DNA of 64,000 bases from Druceiella hillmani. Lineage: Eukaryota; Arthropoda; Insecta; Lepidoptera; Hepialidae. The notes below the pieces were generated by a model that was not told where the DNA came from, did not search any database, and saw only the letters and a list, made by a program, of their open reading frames with translations. The stretch spans positions 12,976,501-13,040,500 of the forward strand of contig JAYKKI010000032.1 of assembly GCA_039881145.1 (NCBI GenBank), given 5' to 3'. The position numbers and the translations under genes were made by a program. Shown here in pieces: positions 19,010-33,000 of this stretch. Numbering within the stretch: position 1 is the first letter of the stretch; every line of letters starts with the position of its first letter.

Positions 19010-19861
19010 AGATACAAATTAATACAAGAATTATTTGTATTTCATATAGCAAAGTGATAAAAAGTATCACTTTTGGTGGGTCGCTTTTTAATAAATCTTG
19101 ATTTATATATTTGATGTAACCCTATGCTAATTTTAAAAATCAGTATAGATAATTACAAGATTAACCCTAAAAAAATCAGTTGTGGTCTATTATACCGATG
19201 GAATGCCACATTACAAAATGTAACTCGATGTTACGCCATGCAAATGCACTAATTCCCTTTATAGCATTGGCTGCTTACACAATAACAGCTTAAGTTAAAA
19301 CGCTTCTTTACATATATGATAAGTGTTGGAGATACTTATAGAAACAATTATTTTGTTTTTGCATGTTAGCCAAATAGTTATCATTTATCGTCAATTCTTC
19401 AGTAATTCACTACGAACCAAAAAATTATTCAATATCATTAACTTCTCCAACAATAGGCGTCAAGAATTTAAATATTCTTAACCTTATTAGAGACAATTTA
19501 TATAAGAATGTTTCTTTTAGTGGAAATAAAATTTGCAAATAACTATGTCTTTTACCTTATAGGCCTTAAACTTTTCATACAATTTTTCAATTTACTTATA
19601 GTGTTAATAACACCAAGTAATACAAGAACAGATTGCTCAAAAAATATGTTTGTATGACTTCATCAGTAGATAATAAATAGCATTGATGGATGCATTCTAA
19701 AATAATGTCCGCTTGTGTATTTACACCAGCTGTATAAACTGTAACGACCACAGTTGGAACTAGATTTATGTGCAGTGAAAATAGCATAAGCAAATTAACA
19801 TTAAATACAAAAGGTATTTCGATATTAGCAATTCATCCATGTGTATTACATATTCTTTTTA

Positions 19862-19862
<1 letters not shown>

Positions 19863-19911
<49 letters not shown>
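19863..19911. repeat. (TA)n microsatellite
   Basis: An uninterrupted run of about 24 TA units, followed by a T-rich stretch. Confidence 0.97.
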
Positions 19912-19915
<4 letters not shown>

Positions 19916-20474
19916 TTTTTTTTCTTTTTTTTTATATATATTCCTTATAATACAGCATAGAGCAAGTTATCCATGTCTACTACATATTCTTTTTAAACAT
20001 AATTTTGTATATTGTTGACTTGGTTTACTTGCAAGTTATAGATCCGCTTGGTTTTCCTGTAAGATACAAATTATAGATAATAAAATGACAAATATAAATT
20101 GCAAATAGTTTTATTAAAAAATAATAAACGAAGCTGTTACAATAAAATAAATTTAGTTTTGTACAACTGTCATTCTTTACACGTAAATTGTTTATTCAAA
20201 TATATACAAATTTCTTCTATCAATATTGTTCAATTTATAAAGTTTGATTTAAATGTTATTAACAATTTCTTTCTATCTATCTAGTTCATTATCTGACCAA
20301 ATCACATTAACAGATAATCATATTGCATATACATGTTGAATGGATACCCTGTTTTTATGCAAAGTTTCTGCAATTGTAAGACGCAACGTAGATTATTTCA
20401 ACAATTTTTGTATAGAAAATAAATCCTCATTTTTAAGGAGTCATTTTAAGTAAGGCAATAACATTTTATACTTA

Positions 20475-20480
20475 TTTATT
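20475..20480 (-). terminator. Possible DET1 polyadenylation signal
   Basis: AATAAA on the minus strand lies about 330 bases after the DET1 stop. I chose it by position only; other A-rich candidates exist. Confidence 0.3.
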
Positions 20481-20761
20481 ATTTTTTGGGGAAATTTTAT
20501 GTTAGCACTTTCAATTCAACTTTCATTTAAATACATCTTACAAAACAACGAATATTTGTTATTTCATATAGCAAATAAAGGCCAAGATCTGCCAGTTGGA
20601 CTTACGCCTTTTCCTCACTATGCAAACAAATATTCCTGGACAGATTTTCTAAACCCATATCATATGGTGATCTTAATATTCAATACTTTAAATTATATTT
20701 CTTGAACATTAATTTATATTGTCATGATGCAGCCTAATTATTAGCAATGAACTGCCTCATT

Positions 20762-20802
20762 TCATACTGACGATCAAAGCAGTTTCATACCGGCGATCAA
20801 AG
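20762..20802. repeat. Short duplication in the DET1 3' UTR
   Basis: TTCATACTGACGATCAAAG and TTTCATACCGGCGATCAAAG are near-copies 23-24 bases apart, just after the DET1 stop codon on the minus strand. Confidence 0.7.
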
Positions 20803-20808
20803 ATATCA

Positions 20809-21010
20809 TCAGGCATCCTTGGAATAGGCCGTGTTCCTAATGTGGAAGTTGACGATGTATTCGGCATTAGTGCGCTGTACGCTGATCGCAAACGGGTCAG
20901 TGGGGTGGAATGTGAAGGCGACGAGTCTACGTGCGCTTGCGGGTGCAGCCTGACCTAGTACGCCAGCGTAAATGCGGAACTTGAGTAGGCCTGAATCTCG
21001 AGCGTAAAAT
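20809..21010 (-). CDS. DET1: DET1 exon 5 and stop
   Basis: The acceptor is CCTTCCAG. It completes the split Arg codon and encodes [48 protein letters not shown], and ends AYSKDA, TGA at 20811-20809. The last residues differ from the human C-terminus. Confidence 0.95.
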
Positions 21011-24000
21011 CTGGAAGGTTATATTATGTATTTATGTTAATATTTACATACAGTATAAACGTATTGTTGAAATTGTGAAGTTTTTACACCAAAATATTAG
21101 CCAATATTGGCTATTTGCACAAAATGAGATACAGCTTTCTAGTAGCTATAAAGGACAGGGCATAAAATATATATGCAATGATGGAATAAAGGTTATATTA
21201 CCTAGCATGACGATATGTGAAAAGGAGGATGGAGACGGTAACAAAAGCATGGTGTCACATGGACACTACTACATTGTTTTGAATAAATTATCATTAATTG
21301 TTCCTTTACAAGTGTTGGGATCTGAGGTTTTTACAAAAATGTGACAAAGTGTGGGCAAGGAAGAACGAGAGGATGGAATATACTTGGAATTAACAGAACC
21401 TCTAATTAAAATGTGTGAAATGGAATAGGCTTTTCATTATTATAGATTTTTAGCTGTAAAATTAACAGTTGACATCACTGAGAAATATAAAAATATTCAG
21501 TGACAATAGACCAATTGATCAAATTTCTTGTAGTGCAACTACAAGTATTTTGAATAAATTATCATTAATTGTTCGTTTACAAGTGTTGGGATCTGAAGTT
21601 TTTACAAAAATGTGACAAAGTGTGGGCAAGGAGGAACGAGAGGGTAGAATATACTTGGAACTAACAGAACTTTTAATTAAAATGTGTGAAATGCATTAAG
21701 CTTTTCATTATTATAGATTTTTAACTGTAAAATTAACAGTTGACATCACTGACAATATACAAAAATATTCAGTGACAATAATCCAATTGATCAAATTTTT
21801 AATTGTAGTGCAACTACAAGTCCTGATTATGATGTAATGATAATATGTCACATTTTGAGCACTTATATCTCCGAATTTAATAACTACAGAGTAATGAAAA
21901 TATGTGACAAGATAGGTCATATAGACTAATCTCTACATTTTTTAACTCTTGAATGTATAGCATTACAAAGATTAGTTAAATTTCATTTGATTTTGTACAC
22001 TATATCCTTCTATAAAAAAACAAACTAAGTCATAAAGAAAACAACAGTAAAAAGAAAAGATTGACAAAAGGGCAGAAGCATTGGAAATTAGAAAGGTAAC
22101 AAATTTTGCACAAATGGGTTATCATTACACAAATTTTAAAAACGCAAACTAATATGGACTATATACATTTTCGAAAAATGTAATTGGATACTAAAAACTT
22201 GAAAACTACCATTACTAGTAGTTATTTTAGGGTTTCATAGTGAAACAAGAAACCCTTATAATTTTGTTCGATGTCTGTTCGTCTGTCACAACTCTCATAG
22301 TTTTTACAGTTTTATATCTATATACAAAAAATTTTGCAAGTAAATGCTTCTATAGAGATCTCAATTAGTATGTAAAAAACAATAAAAAAAATTGTTAATG
22401 TAGTAGAAAGTACTGGTGAATATTTTTTCTGGCACTCCATAGAGTTATATATCACTGGAAGTCTTTTAAAATTAAATTGACATTCCGTTTATAAATGTTT
22501 CATTTTTAACCCCGTTTGCGAAATATTAAGCTTTAAGGTGACACGCTATATCCATCATTACTAGCATTTGATTAGAACTTTCAAATAATATATTTTGGTT
22601 AATTTGCATAAACATTTTCACGAAAACACAAACAACTAAAGAACAGCATTTCAAACATAAATAATTTCTTTATCTACTTTAATGTATCTAATTGATACAT
22701 ATGGCGGACTTATTGCTACGAGAGCAATCTCTTATAGCCAACCATACGCTAGTCCAGCTTCGCTCAACGAGCGGCTGGGAATCGTAACCGGGTTCCAGTG
22801 GTGCACCACGCCGTCAAAGGTCGTATGCCTTGTAATCAACCCAACACACCACGGCGATGATGTATATGTGTGTAGGAAACAAATGATTGAATTACAATAT
22901 GTTAATTCATTTCTTTCAAAGGAGAATCGACAAAAATATATGGAAGTTGGTCTAGGAACCTGTAAGGACAACACATATGCAATTAGAAAGCTACTTTAAT
23001 TTGCTATAATAAATATTATGGCAGCTAGTTTCAAATTGCTGTGAGAAAAAAGTTATGGCGACTCCAAAGTGCCACATTCCTCTTGTGATTAACTTTTAGA
23101 AAGTATAGCGGGGCATTGGGATGGAGATGGTCTGCAATATGCTAGCCAAAGTCAACATTACTGACGTTTTAAGACCTTCCCTGCTATCTCGTTAAACTCG
23201 ATTATTATGTAACTTGCTTTTAATAGGGAAGACGGCATCTTCAACTGGTTTTGCGAAGAAAATAATGTAGTGATTTTTGTCAAAGGTTTCTGTGATTCCC
23301 TACCAAAACTTGAATCATGTGCAAATCCTGTCCACAAAACTAAGGCATGAAACACAGTTAAATACTGAGCAAGCTAATAAGTCCAGGTTCTCTATAAGTC
23401 CAGGTAACTATAGGTCGTAGGGTCGTAGAAGTGGTTAATGGACGAGTTAAGCGGGATTATACACCAAGATCATTTTAATACCACTTTGCAAAAATTATTC
23501 TTAGATTTTAGAATGGATATACTTTGATAAATGCTTTTCACGTCCACATTGTTGACGATGTAAATGCAGTAGCAATATTGGATTCTATAAACCAAAGGAC
23601 TCACGGACCAAATCATTTATATGATTATGTGAATGACAGACATCTAAATAGACACATGGTAGTTTTCAATAGAATAAATGCGAATGATTTTCAAGTACAA
23701 GAATTTCTCCACCTTATAGAGAGCGATGTCACAATATTTGTATTAGGTTCGTATCATTTGAAATTCACAAAGTTATACTGCAGTGAACATATAAATGATG
23801 GGTTGTACTTGATCGAAATATTTCGAGATAACACATTTAAGACCTGTAAGAGTAAGAACTTATTGCAGCTATATTTTATTCGACAAAATCCGTAGTGTGG
23901 TACTTGGGATTTGGCAGGCATCAGCCTTTCAAGTCTGCTGCAGACAATTTAATGGACGAAATTGTGGATGACGATATATAAAATAGAATAGAAATAATTG

Positions 24001-27000
24001 TTACTCTATGTTATTACATGCTATAAAAACTTAACCTAACTTATGAAACATCACTGCAACTTTTTCTCACAGCGATTAGAAACGAGCCTATATAATAGTT
24101 ATTGTAGTATATTGAATAACTTTCTAAAAACATATCTGTGGTCTTTATTGGTCTTGTAGACCATTTTGTCCGGTCCTACTTTGCTTTCAACAGTTTTTCC
24201 ATACTGTTGTTGTGTTGTCCCCTTTAATGTACATATATTTCTTTCAATATAGGTATATAAGAAGAAAATAATCTAACATTTTTTATTTGACCTTTATTGC
24301 TGAGAAATAATTTATCTTTCAATTACAAAAAGAAGTTTATTTTCAACATTTTATGAATCTGAAAAAAACTTAACAAATACAATATTTTTTCGTGTGAAAT
24401 AATATTCAAAGCAAAATAAAACGAGCACGGTGTATGTGCAATGTAGAACGCTTCACCTTTGCTTTAAGGTTGAAATAGCGCATCTTGATATGGAAAATGA
24501 TATGGAAAGATTATTTTGTACTAGCACACATAGAGACTGGCCTACTATACCAACTTAACAAAGCCTTTATACAATCAATTCACAGCAGCAAATTTCAGAA
24601 CTTACCTTATAGGATATTCTCCATAAGCCTTGGGCCGCTCCATCACTGAAACCCATTTATCATCATAACTGAATAATCCCAAATCTAAGTAAGGCGATCC
24701 GCTATATGATTGGGCACTTATCGGTAACTGTGCTAATATTCTCATAGTTGCCTCTGTTGGTCCCCCATAGATGGCTCTCACTATCGTCTGTTTGAATCGC
24801 TGCTGAGTCAGTCTAGCGTACAAGTTGTTGGATGGCGAACAAGTGAATTGTGAATCTGTGTACAATCTAGCATTACGGAACCAGTCACAAAAATTCTCGA
24901 ACAACTCTAATAAACTTTCCGACGTATTCTCGTAGACCTCCAATATTTTACTATCCTTGAAATTGTAAATAACAAAAAATGACGATTGACTATTAGGTTC
25001 TGCAACACGTAAAGTTACAACCTCTTCGCTCGCATATTTAATGAGAAGGTGATCTTCATCCAGCAACTGCATTTTCCACATTCTCAACGAACGGAACATG
25101 TCAAAGAATTTGTAAAAGTTGCGTATTTCGAGAGGATCTCCCGTGAGGTCGCTTATTCTCTTTGCACGTTTATACAAGAATACCATCAGTCTATGTTTTA
25201 AGCAATTTATAGTTCCTTCTAGGTATGGCCGTTCATTGAGGGGTCTCGTGAATATGGTGCTTACTAAAAATTCATCATCGTCATGGCAGAACCTTCCGAT
25301 TTTCCGCCTATCCCTGAGTTCTCCATCCAATACGCTAAATAGATGGATAGTTTGATGTTGGACAGACAATACAGCTAGGATATCCTTGTACAAATATATA
25401 CCCTGATTGTGTGATAAATATATTTTGTCTACTCTAAAATGTTTTGTGTCACACAATTTGCCTTCTTGTAAGTCGACCAGATGAAGAGAGTAGTCTTCTA
25501 GAGCAGATCTGAAAGAGGAAATTAAGCATTTATTCATTACAAAAACCATGTGTAGGTTTGTCTCAAAACTATTCGAGCAGTATAAATTCTTTGAAGTTTC
25601 AGCGACTTTAGGTAATTGGACAAGAGAGTAGAAAGTTGGCGTAAAATGTATGACTTGGGTGTACTGCTTTTCAAAGAGTTGGGTGTAATCATAAGACATT
25701 TATTTTTTCAACATATTGTTTAATGTATGCGATAGAAGACATTGTATACATCTAAAATTAATAGACTGTTCTTTACCAATTGCTAAAAGTGCAGTCTCTT
25801 TCAGTGAGTGACTTTGCAATTATTAACTTAAATGGCAAATTTATACAGTTATTTGCATAATAACAAACAAAAGATTCTGGAAAAAATATGAAAGACTAAA
25901 TCATTTGTTGAAGAGTTCAAACTAAAATTTGGTTGACGTTTCAATATAATCCAAGTTCAACTGTCCATTTTCAAAGCTAACAAAATGAAATACATGCTAT
26001 CAGTCCAGAATAGGAAAAGAATTTTTATATAACATTCTATAAGGTTTTCTGTTTCAGTACATACTCAAAATTAATGTTATAAAGAATTGAATATATTTGG
26101 CGTTAATTTTGTAGAAATTCATTATTCAAAATTAAACGAAACCACGTGATGTAGTACTATTTCTACTTTCTTTAATTTCTTTACCACAACCTAGGGTTCG
26201 TTGTATTACATCTTCAGGTGAGCTATTAGCAAGGATCTTTGCTAATAGCTCACCTGAAGATATTGTAATACAACATAGGTAGTAATACAACATAGGTAAT
26301 ACTACATCACGTAGTTTCATTTAATTGTCATAAAGAATGTTGGAATTTTTAAAAAAGGTGTCTAAGAACTAAACGTAATAAATAAAATGAAACGGGCTTA
26401 GTCTAAATACCTACCTTAATGTCGGTGTGACTGCTTCATTATTACTGTGTATCTGGTAGAAGTGAGGCCTCAAATCGTCAGGTATGTGTGCTGCTGAACC
26501 TACTATCACGTAGCGTCCATCCTCAGTAAAAAGGCTGCACTCACGGTTTAACTGTTGCTCATTGACAAATGGAGCAGCTCCAGCACTTCCGCCTGGGCCT
26601 GCACCCTCACGGTAATGGCACACGTTTATAAGAAATTTAAGCTGGAATTAATCAAAATATTTATTAATTCATTTGTACGATTCTATATAAATAAACTTTA
26701 AATTTAAATAAATACTGGCCTTGTACCAGCTCATGATGTTTTTGTTAGGCCATTAAAGGGGAGACATATATATATAAATAAACATAACATTTAATGTGAA
26801 TAAAAGAAAATGAAATTCAAAAGTATTTTACATCTATGGTACAAAAATATATCGTAGCATTATTTTTTTCGCTTAACATAAGTCTTGTAAAATTGGTTCA
26901 TTTTACAAAAACTTATAGCTGAGACTTAGCTCACATACATTTTCTATTAATGTAGCTGATTTTCCGTTTAGTAATTTCTTTTTTTATTCAGAAGTGCCCT

Positions 27001-30000
27001 TGAGTGGGAAAAAGTAACTTACATCTTAATTTGAACTCCATTAATTTTAAGTCCATTAGGAAATATTTAATACGGACAAAAATATGGTTAGATTTCAATC
27101 TGAACCTCCAAACAATATGATAGCAAAAGTCACATTGAAATCAGACAAAGTGGCATCAATTCTAAAAAATTCTTGTTTTGAGTACTATTTGATCTTAGAT
27201 ATGTACCTGACATAAAATTTTCCAAAAATACTCAATATACAATCTAACATCCCGAATAATTTTATAAATTGTATGAGAATAATAGATCAGCTTTTTTCTA
27301 TATGGGATGAAAGCAATGTAGTGTTGTTTACATGTTTATTTACCAATACTAATACGCTACCATCTACTGCAGAAGATTCATACCGAATGACACACATTTC
27401 ATACATCTTTGTCCTAAATACTTGAATAATTCGTTTTATTATGATAATGATACGTATCAATTCTCTGACACACATTTCATACATCTCGTTTTATTATGAT
27501 AATGATACGTTCCAATATCTTCAATATTTGAATTGGTAATTGAGTCTTGTTCTAAAATTTCATTTCTAAACCCGTTACTTAAAATCTTTTTATTTATGTT
27601 CCATAAAAAATTATACTGTATTTATATTGATTTAATATAAAAACTTATATTAATTTGATATAATTACTGTATGAATTTTGTCTACATTAAATAAATCTAT
27701 TTACATATAAATATATAATAAAATGGAAATGAGGCCCTTATGCAGAAACCACTGAAAGGATTTAAATCAAAAGTTGCATTTATATACCTCAGCGACGTGA
27801 TCAACACCTATATTAGAAATCATTAAGATGTTACTACTAACATATTACTATTTAATTACTAGACAGCGACATTTCTTTCATTTAGAAACAACAATCGTAA
27901 ATTGTTAATTTTATAATTCTCTAGACGGCAGTATTTACTTTTTAGTAAACGTTTTTAATATAATAATACATATATCAGATTGTGAGGCAGCCTCCAATGG
28001 GAGAAAGTAAGATCTATAAATCTCTATATATAATAAAATAGTACATAACAAAAGTAATGTTTTTGCAATTTTTTTCTGTTTGTCAATATGATAATTTGAC
28101 ATTTCAACAATTCGACATTCAAAAAGAAGATATGATAATTTGACATTTCAATACAAAGTGCACTTAAAAAAGTTTATTTTTAATATATAATTCAGTTGCT
28201 TTAACAAATTATAGAAAATAAAAAAAGGAAAACAATTTGTTTGCTTTGCATAGAAATGGCACATTTGTCCCCCAAGTTCGAGTGCTATGTTACTGAGTTG
28301 ATAATGATTATTTTTGCAAATAATATTTCAGTCAGATATTTCGTTAGTTAACTACGTAACCTAATTTTGCAACAGCTCCTGCTACTTTTCTTTTGCTAGC
28401 TACGAGGAATCATTTATATAAAACAAAATTTAATTTTTTCAAAGTATTGTGACCTCATATTTTTACTTTTTGTTTAAAATCCCCGTTTGTCAACCATTAA
28501 TAATTTTTCACAGCTTATTGAACTTAAATAATTTTTTGACTTATTGCAAAGTTCAACACATGTCATATTTCCTTTAAGTCTTTTGTTAAAATGCGTTCAG
28601 AATGCTATTGACCATTTGTTTATTATTCACTGAATTCAATAGTAACCATGAGCGAAACAGATGTCTCTAAAGCAATGTTAGACTGTTCATGCAATATGTA
28701 AAAATAGCACAGACAAACAAGAGAGAATGTGTGATTATGATTATATATTCAAAGATGAAAGTTATCATTTCAATTCATAACCATGATATGCTAGCGATGT
28801 GGTGTCTCATAATTTTGATTTATTCATTAATATAAGCCCACTTTTATAATTAATTGTATCTATGTGCGTGAGAAATAAATTAGGTTTATGATTAAAATTA
28901 TCTTGTTTATTTTCCATCACTATCATTAACCTATATAACTATATATCTACATATTTTGCTGTATATGTATATTTAATACTAAATTGTATTTGTCTTGCTA
29001 ATTAGTAAAATTTGTTATTACGTAGTACGTTTTTTTCGCAATAATTGTCAAAAAATGATTTTTAAGCCCGCAGGTTTGATTTAGTGTATAGCAAACCTGT
29101 GAAACATATGTATCTCTGTACATTTTCTTAAATATCTTGATTTCTGTACATTATTGGAGTATATCATTTTAGATGTATGAAAATAAAAACACACATTGTT
29201 TTTAAAATTGTTTGATATCAAACGAGACTATTTTGTGTGTTTTCAAAGTAGATGGGTGATAGCTATTAATTTGTGCCTTTTTTTCACAGATCAGATTCGG
29301 AATAAAGAACACCGAGCTATCATTTTAATTCTATGTTCATATACTCACTTTTAGGTACTTTTAAGTCATAATAATAATATTCTCGTCATTTACTTAATAG
29401 CCCTATAAATGCTAATGTGAAATTAGTAGTCCTAGAAATGCAAATGTCTATTAAATTACAAAAGTAGATGGAATATTCTTCCTTGGAGGTGTCGTTATAT
29501 TCTATTAATACAATTTTAAGTGTTTTTGTGTTTTGTTAAGTGCTTTAATTAATTATAAATAGGTAAACTTCTTTATACGCTATGTTCCTAAAAAAATATC
29601 TACTAGAGTTTACCCAAACAATCTAGTGCACATTCAATTGATCACATTTCATAATTATTAAATTTGGAATTTGCTTGACTGATGCCAAAGGGGGCCAAGT
29701 TTACCCAAACAATGTAGTGCACATTCAACTGATCACATTTCATAATTGTTAAATTTGGAATTCGCTTGGCTGATGCCGAAGGGAGCCAAGTTTACCCAAA
29801 CAATGTAGTGCACATTCAACTGATCACATTTCATAATTGTTAAATTTGGAATTCGCTTGGCTGATGCCAAAGGGGGCCAAGTTTACCCAAACATGTAGTG
29901 CACATTCAACTGATCACATTTCATAATTGTTAAATTTGGAATTCGCTTGGTTGATGCCGAAGGGGGCCAAGTTTACCCAAACAATTTAGTGCACATTCTA

Positions 30001-33000
30001 CTGATCACATTTCATAATTGTTAAATTTGGAATTCGCTTGGCTGATGCCGAAGGGGGCCAAGTTTACCCAAACAATGTAGTGCACATTCAACTGATCACA
30101 TTTCATAATTGTTAAATTTGGAATTCGCTTGGGTGATGCCGAAGGGGTCTAAGTTTACCCAAACAATGTAGTGCACATTCAACTGATCACATTTCATAAT
30201 TGTTAAATTCGGAATTCGCTTGGCTGATGCCGTAGGGGGCCAAGTTTACCCAAACAATGTAGTGGTCAACAACAATGTAGTGGTAACAAGCCTATAGAGT
30301 ATGTTTATGTTAATGAGTAATAGTTAATTATTTTAACATTGTCAGAGTAAATATTATTGCCAAGAGATATTAGGTTTTTGAGAGTAAAGAAAAGTAGAAA
30401 TGCACATTTTGATGGTGTTTCGTGTAATGTATACAAGCATGGGGAATTTCGTAGTTCATTATGACCACACAGTCAAGTATACAGTCTAGGCAGTATCCTC
30501 AGTTGTTTGGTGAATGGTTTCCTGTATTCCAGAATAATTATTTAGGCAAGTGTATTTCTCATTAGTCCTTTAATTTAATTTATTGATGTGTTACTTAAGT
30601 TATTATTTGTAGATATTTAAATGTTTAATATACATTTATTTACTTTGTTGTTTCTTTGTTAATTTGATAGCGTTTATATATAGTTTTTCGGTTGATTGAT
30701 AATAGTAGATGGTCAATTCAAAATTTTGTTTGAATAAATATTATTTTGTTACTTTGGTACTTGGACATGTAATGGGGGTACAGCTTTGTAGCAAGTTGTG
30801 GTTGTTTATGTTTTAATGCACATTTGTATATATTGAAATTTCTTTAGTTTGTAGTTAAGGAAACATTTTCATATTGAATAGTAGTTTATATACAGTTGGG
30901 TCTTTAATTTGTTCATTTTGTGTTAATTAAAATTCATTTAGTTTCTATATTCTATTATGTAGGGATAGTTTTTACGTTGACTTGATCTCAAGAACAAACT
31001 TTCAGAGCCTAGATTTAGGCAGAAAATACTTTTCACGTGGCCGGTTATGTGCTGTATTTTGCAGTAGCCCTGACAAATTATTTAATGTCTGGAAATAAAA
31101 TAATAAATCCTATTTATAGATAAGCACTTTTAAATTTGCGAAAATTTAACCACCTACAAAAAACACAATTTGAAGATAGGTTAGTTTTTATAGAGTATAT
31201 GACTGATTTCCACGATGATGAAGTTTCTCAATCCTTCATGAAAAAAGGACATATAAAAAAAGCTTAATTAATCTTACCTTATTGAACGCCTTTTAAGTGA
31301 ACAACATATGTCTCCAACTTAGTGAAAAGTTATATAAAAATGTTATAGGCAGATATGGGTTAATTACCAGGTTAAGCAAGTTTTGGAACGTGAAAAATTA
31401 AAGAGTTTTTATGTTGACATAAATATTTAAAGCGTACTTAAAACTTTTGAAATTTCAGTCATCTATGTTATGTCACAGATGAACACTTACTTACGCTTTT
31501 ATCTCATTGTCATTTAAATTACCTAATATCAAAAGTTATTAACATATTGACAAAGTTTACCTTGAAAAATTTAGAAAATATACTAGTACGAATATCGGGA
31601 TGCCGATCATCATTCTGAAGTATGTCACATGGGAATCCAGCTACCAAACTACCAGCTGCTGCTGCACCCTGATACGTGTAAACCTAGCGGAAGGGTTAAC
31701 AAGAGGATTTATTAGTAAAACATAAATTTTACCTTGTATTATATTTTTTATTTTTATACACATTTATATTTATGAAAAAAATATACAGAAAATACAAAAC
31801 ATTAAACAAAATTATATCATAATACCTACAACTAACAAACGCTTGATTAGATATAATCACAAAACCATATATAAGTGGTTTTTAAGTACTGCTTAAGACA
31901 AACTTTCATTACACAATATTTACAAACTAAATAGTTTACAATTATCTATTAACTATAAAACATCACAGTCAATTAAATAATATGTAAAGTTAATATATCA
32001 TGTTATTTGGCCGAATCAGGTTAGCAGATCATACTTTCAGTGACGTCTTGCTTAGGGTTTAATATAATCTGAAAAAGAAACGGTTCCAAGTCAGTGTCAT
32101 TACTGAATTTTAAAATGATATTGCGAAGGTATGATACAGAAGTAAATATTCTTTTTCATTTGTGTCACTTTATATTAAATTTTCAGATTATAAAAAACCA
32201 AATGGAAAATATTATAGTTTTTGGGTTAGTTTAATATATTATTTTGTAGAAGTTATTATTTATATTATATACTTAGAAGTTATTATTTATATTATAAACT
32301 TATTTCTAATGTACGCTGTATTATTAAAGCATAATAAATTTTTTCTTTTGAAATAATATTTACAATCCATATTGGAAATGGAAGATATGTTTAATCATTA
32401 TCACAAAAACAGTTTTACACATAATTTTTTTAAGAAATTACCCTTTTGAGTAAAACATGAAATTTGTATAAATAGTACAATGAAATTAAACAGAATTTAA
32501 TACTAGGAGTTATTTTCTCATAAATAATTATTTTTAAGTACTGTTATAACTCATATATAATATGGATATTTCATATAATTGATCACCGGTCATACCATGT
32601 CACGGGACAAGTGACCAGTTTATGATCCTCTACAATCAAGCCAGTGTCATTTCCATGAGAGATAGCGTAACGTAAGACTTTTCATCAATGTTTACCCCAT
32701 AGAGGTGGTAATGAGAAGGTAGGAGGAAATGTCAAAATATATACGAAATATTTATCTAAAATATTGAATATATTTGGCGTTAATTTTGTAGAAGTTCATT
32801 ATTCACAATTAAATGAAACTATGTGATGTAGTATTATTTCTACTTTCTTTAATTTCTTTATCTCGACCTAGGTTTCATTGTATTACAACATCTTCAGGTG
32901 GGCTATTAGCAAAGATTCAACCACCTGAAGATGTTGTGATACAACGAAATCTAGGTCGGTAAAGAACTTAAAGAAAGTAGAAATAATACTACATCACGTA

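Noticed and set aside
25119..25355. Plus-strand open frame of 78 codons
   Set aside because: It is the antisense shadow of DET1 exon 4.
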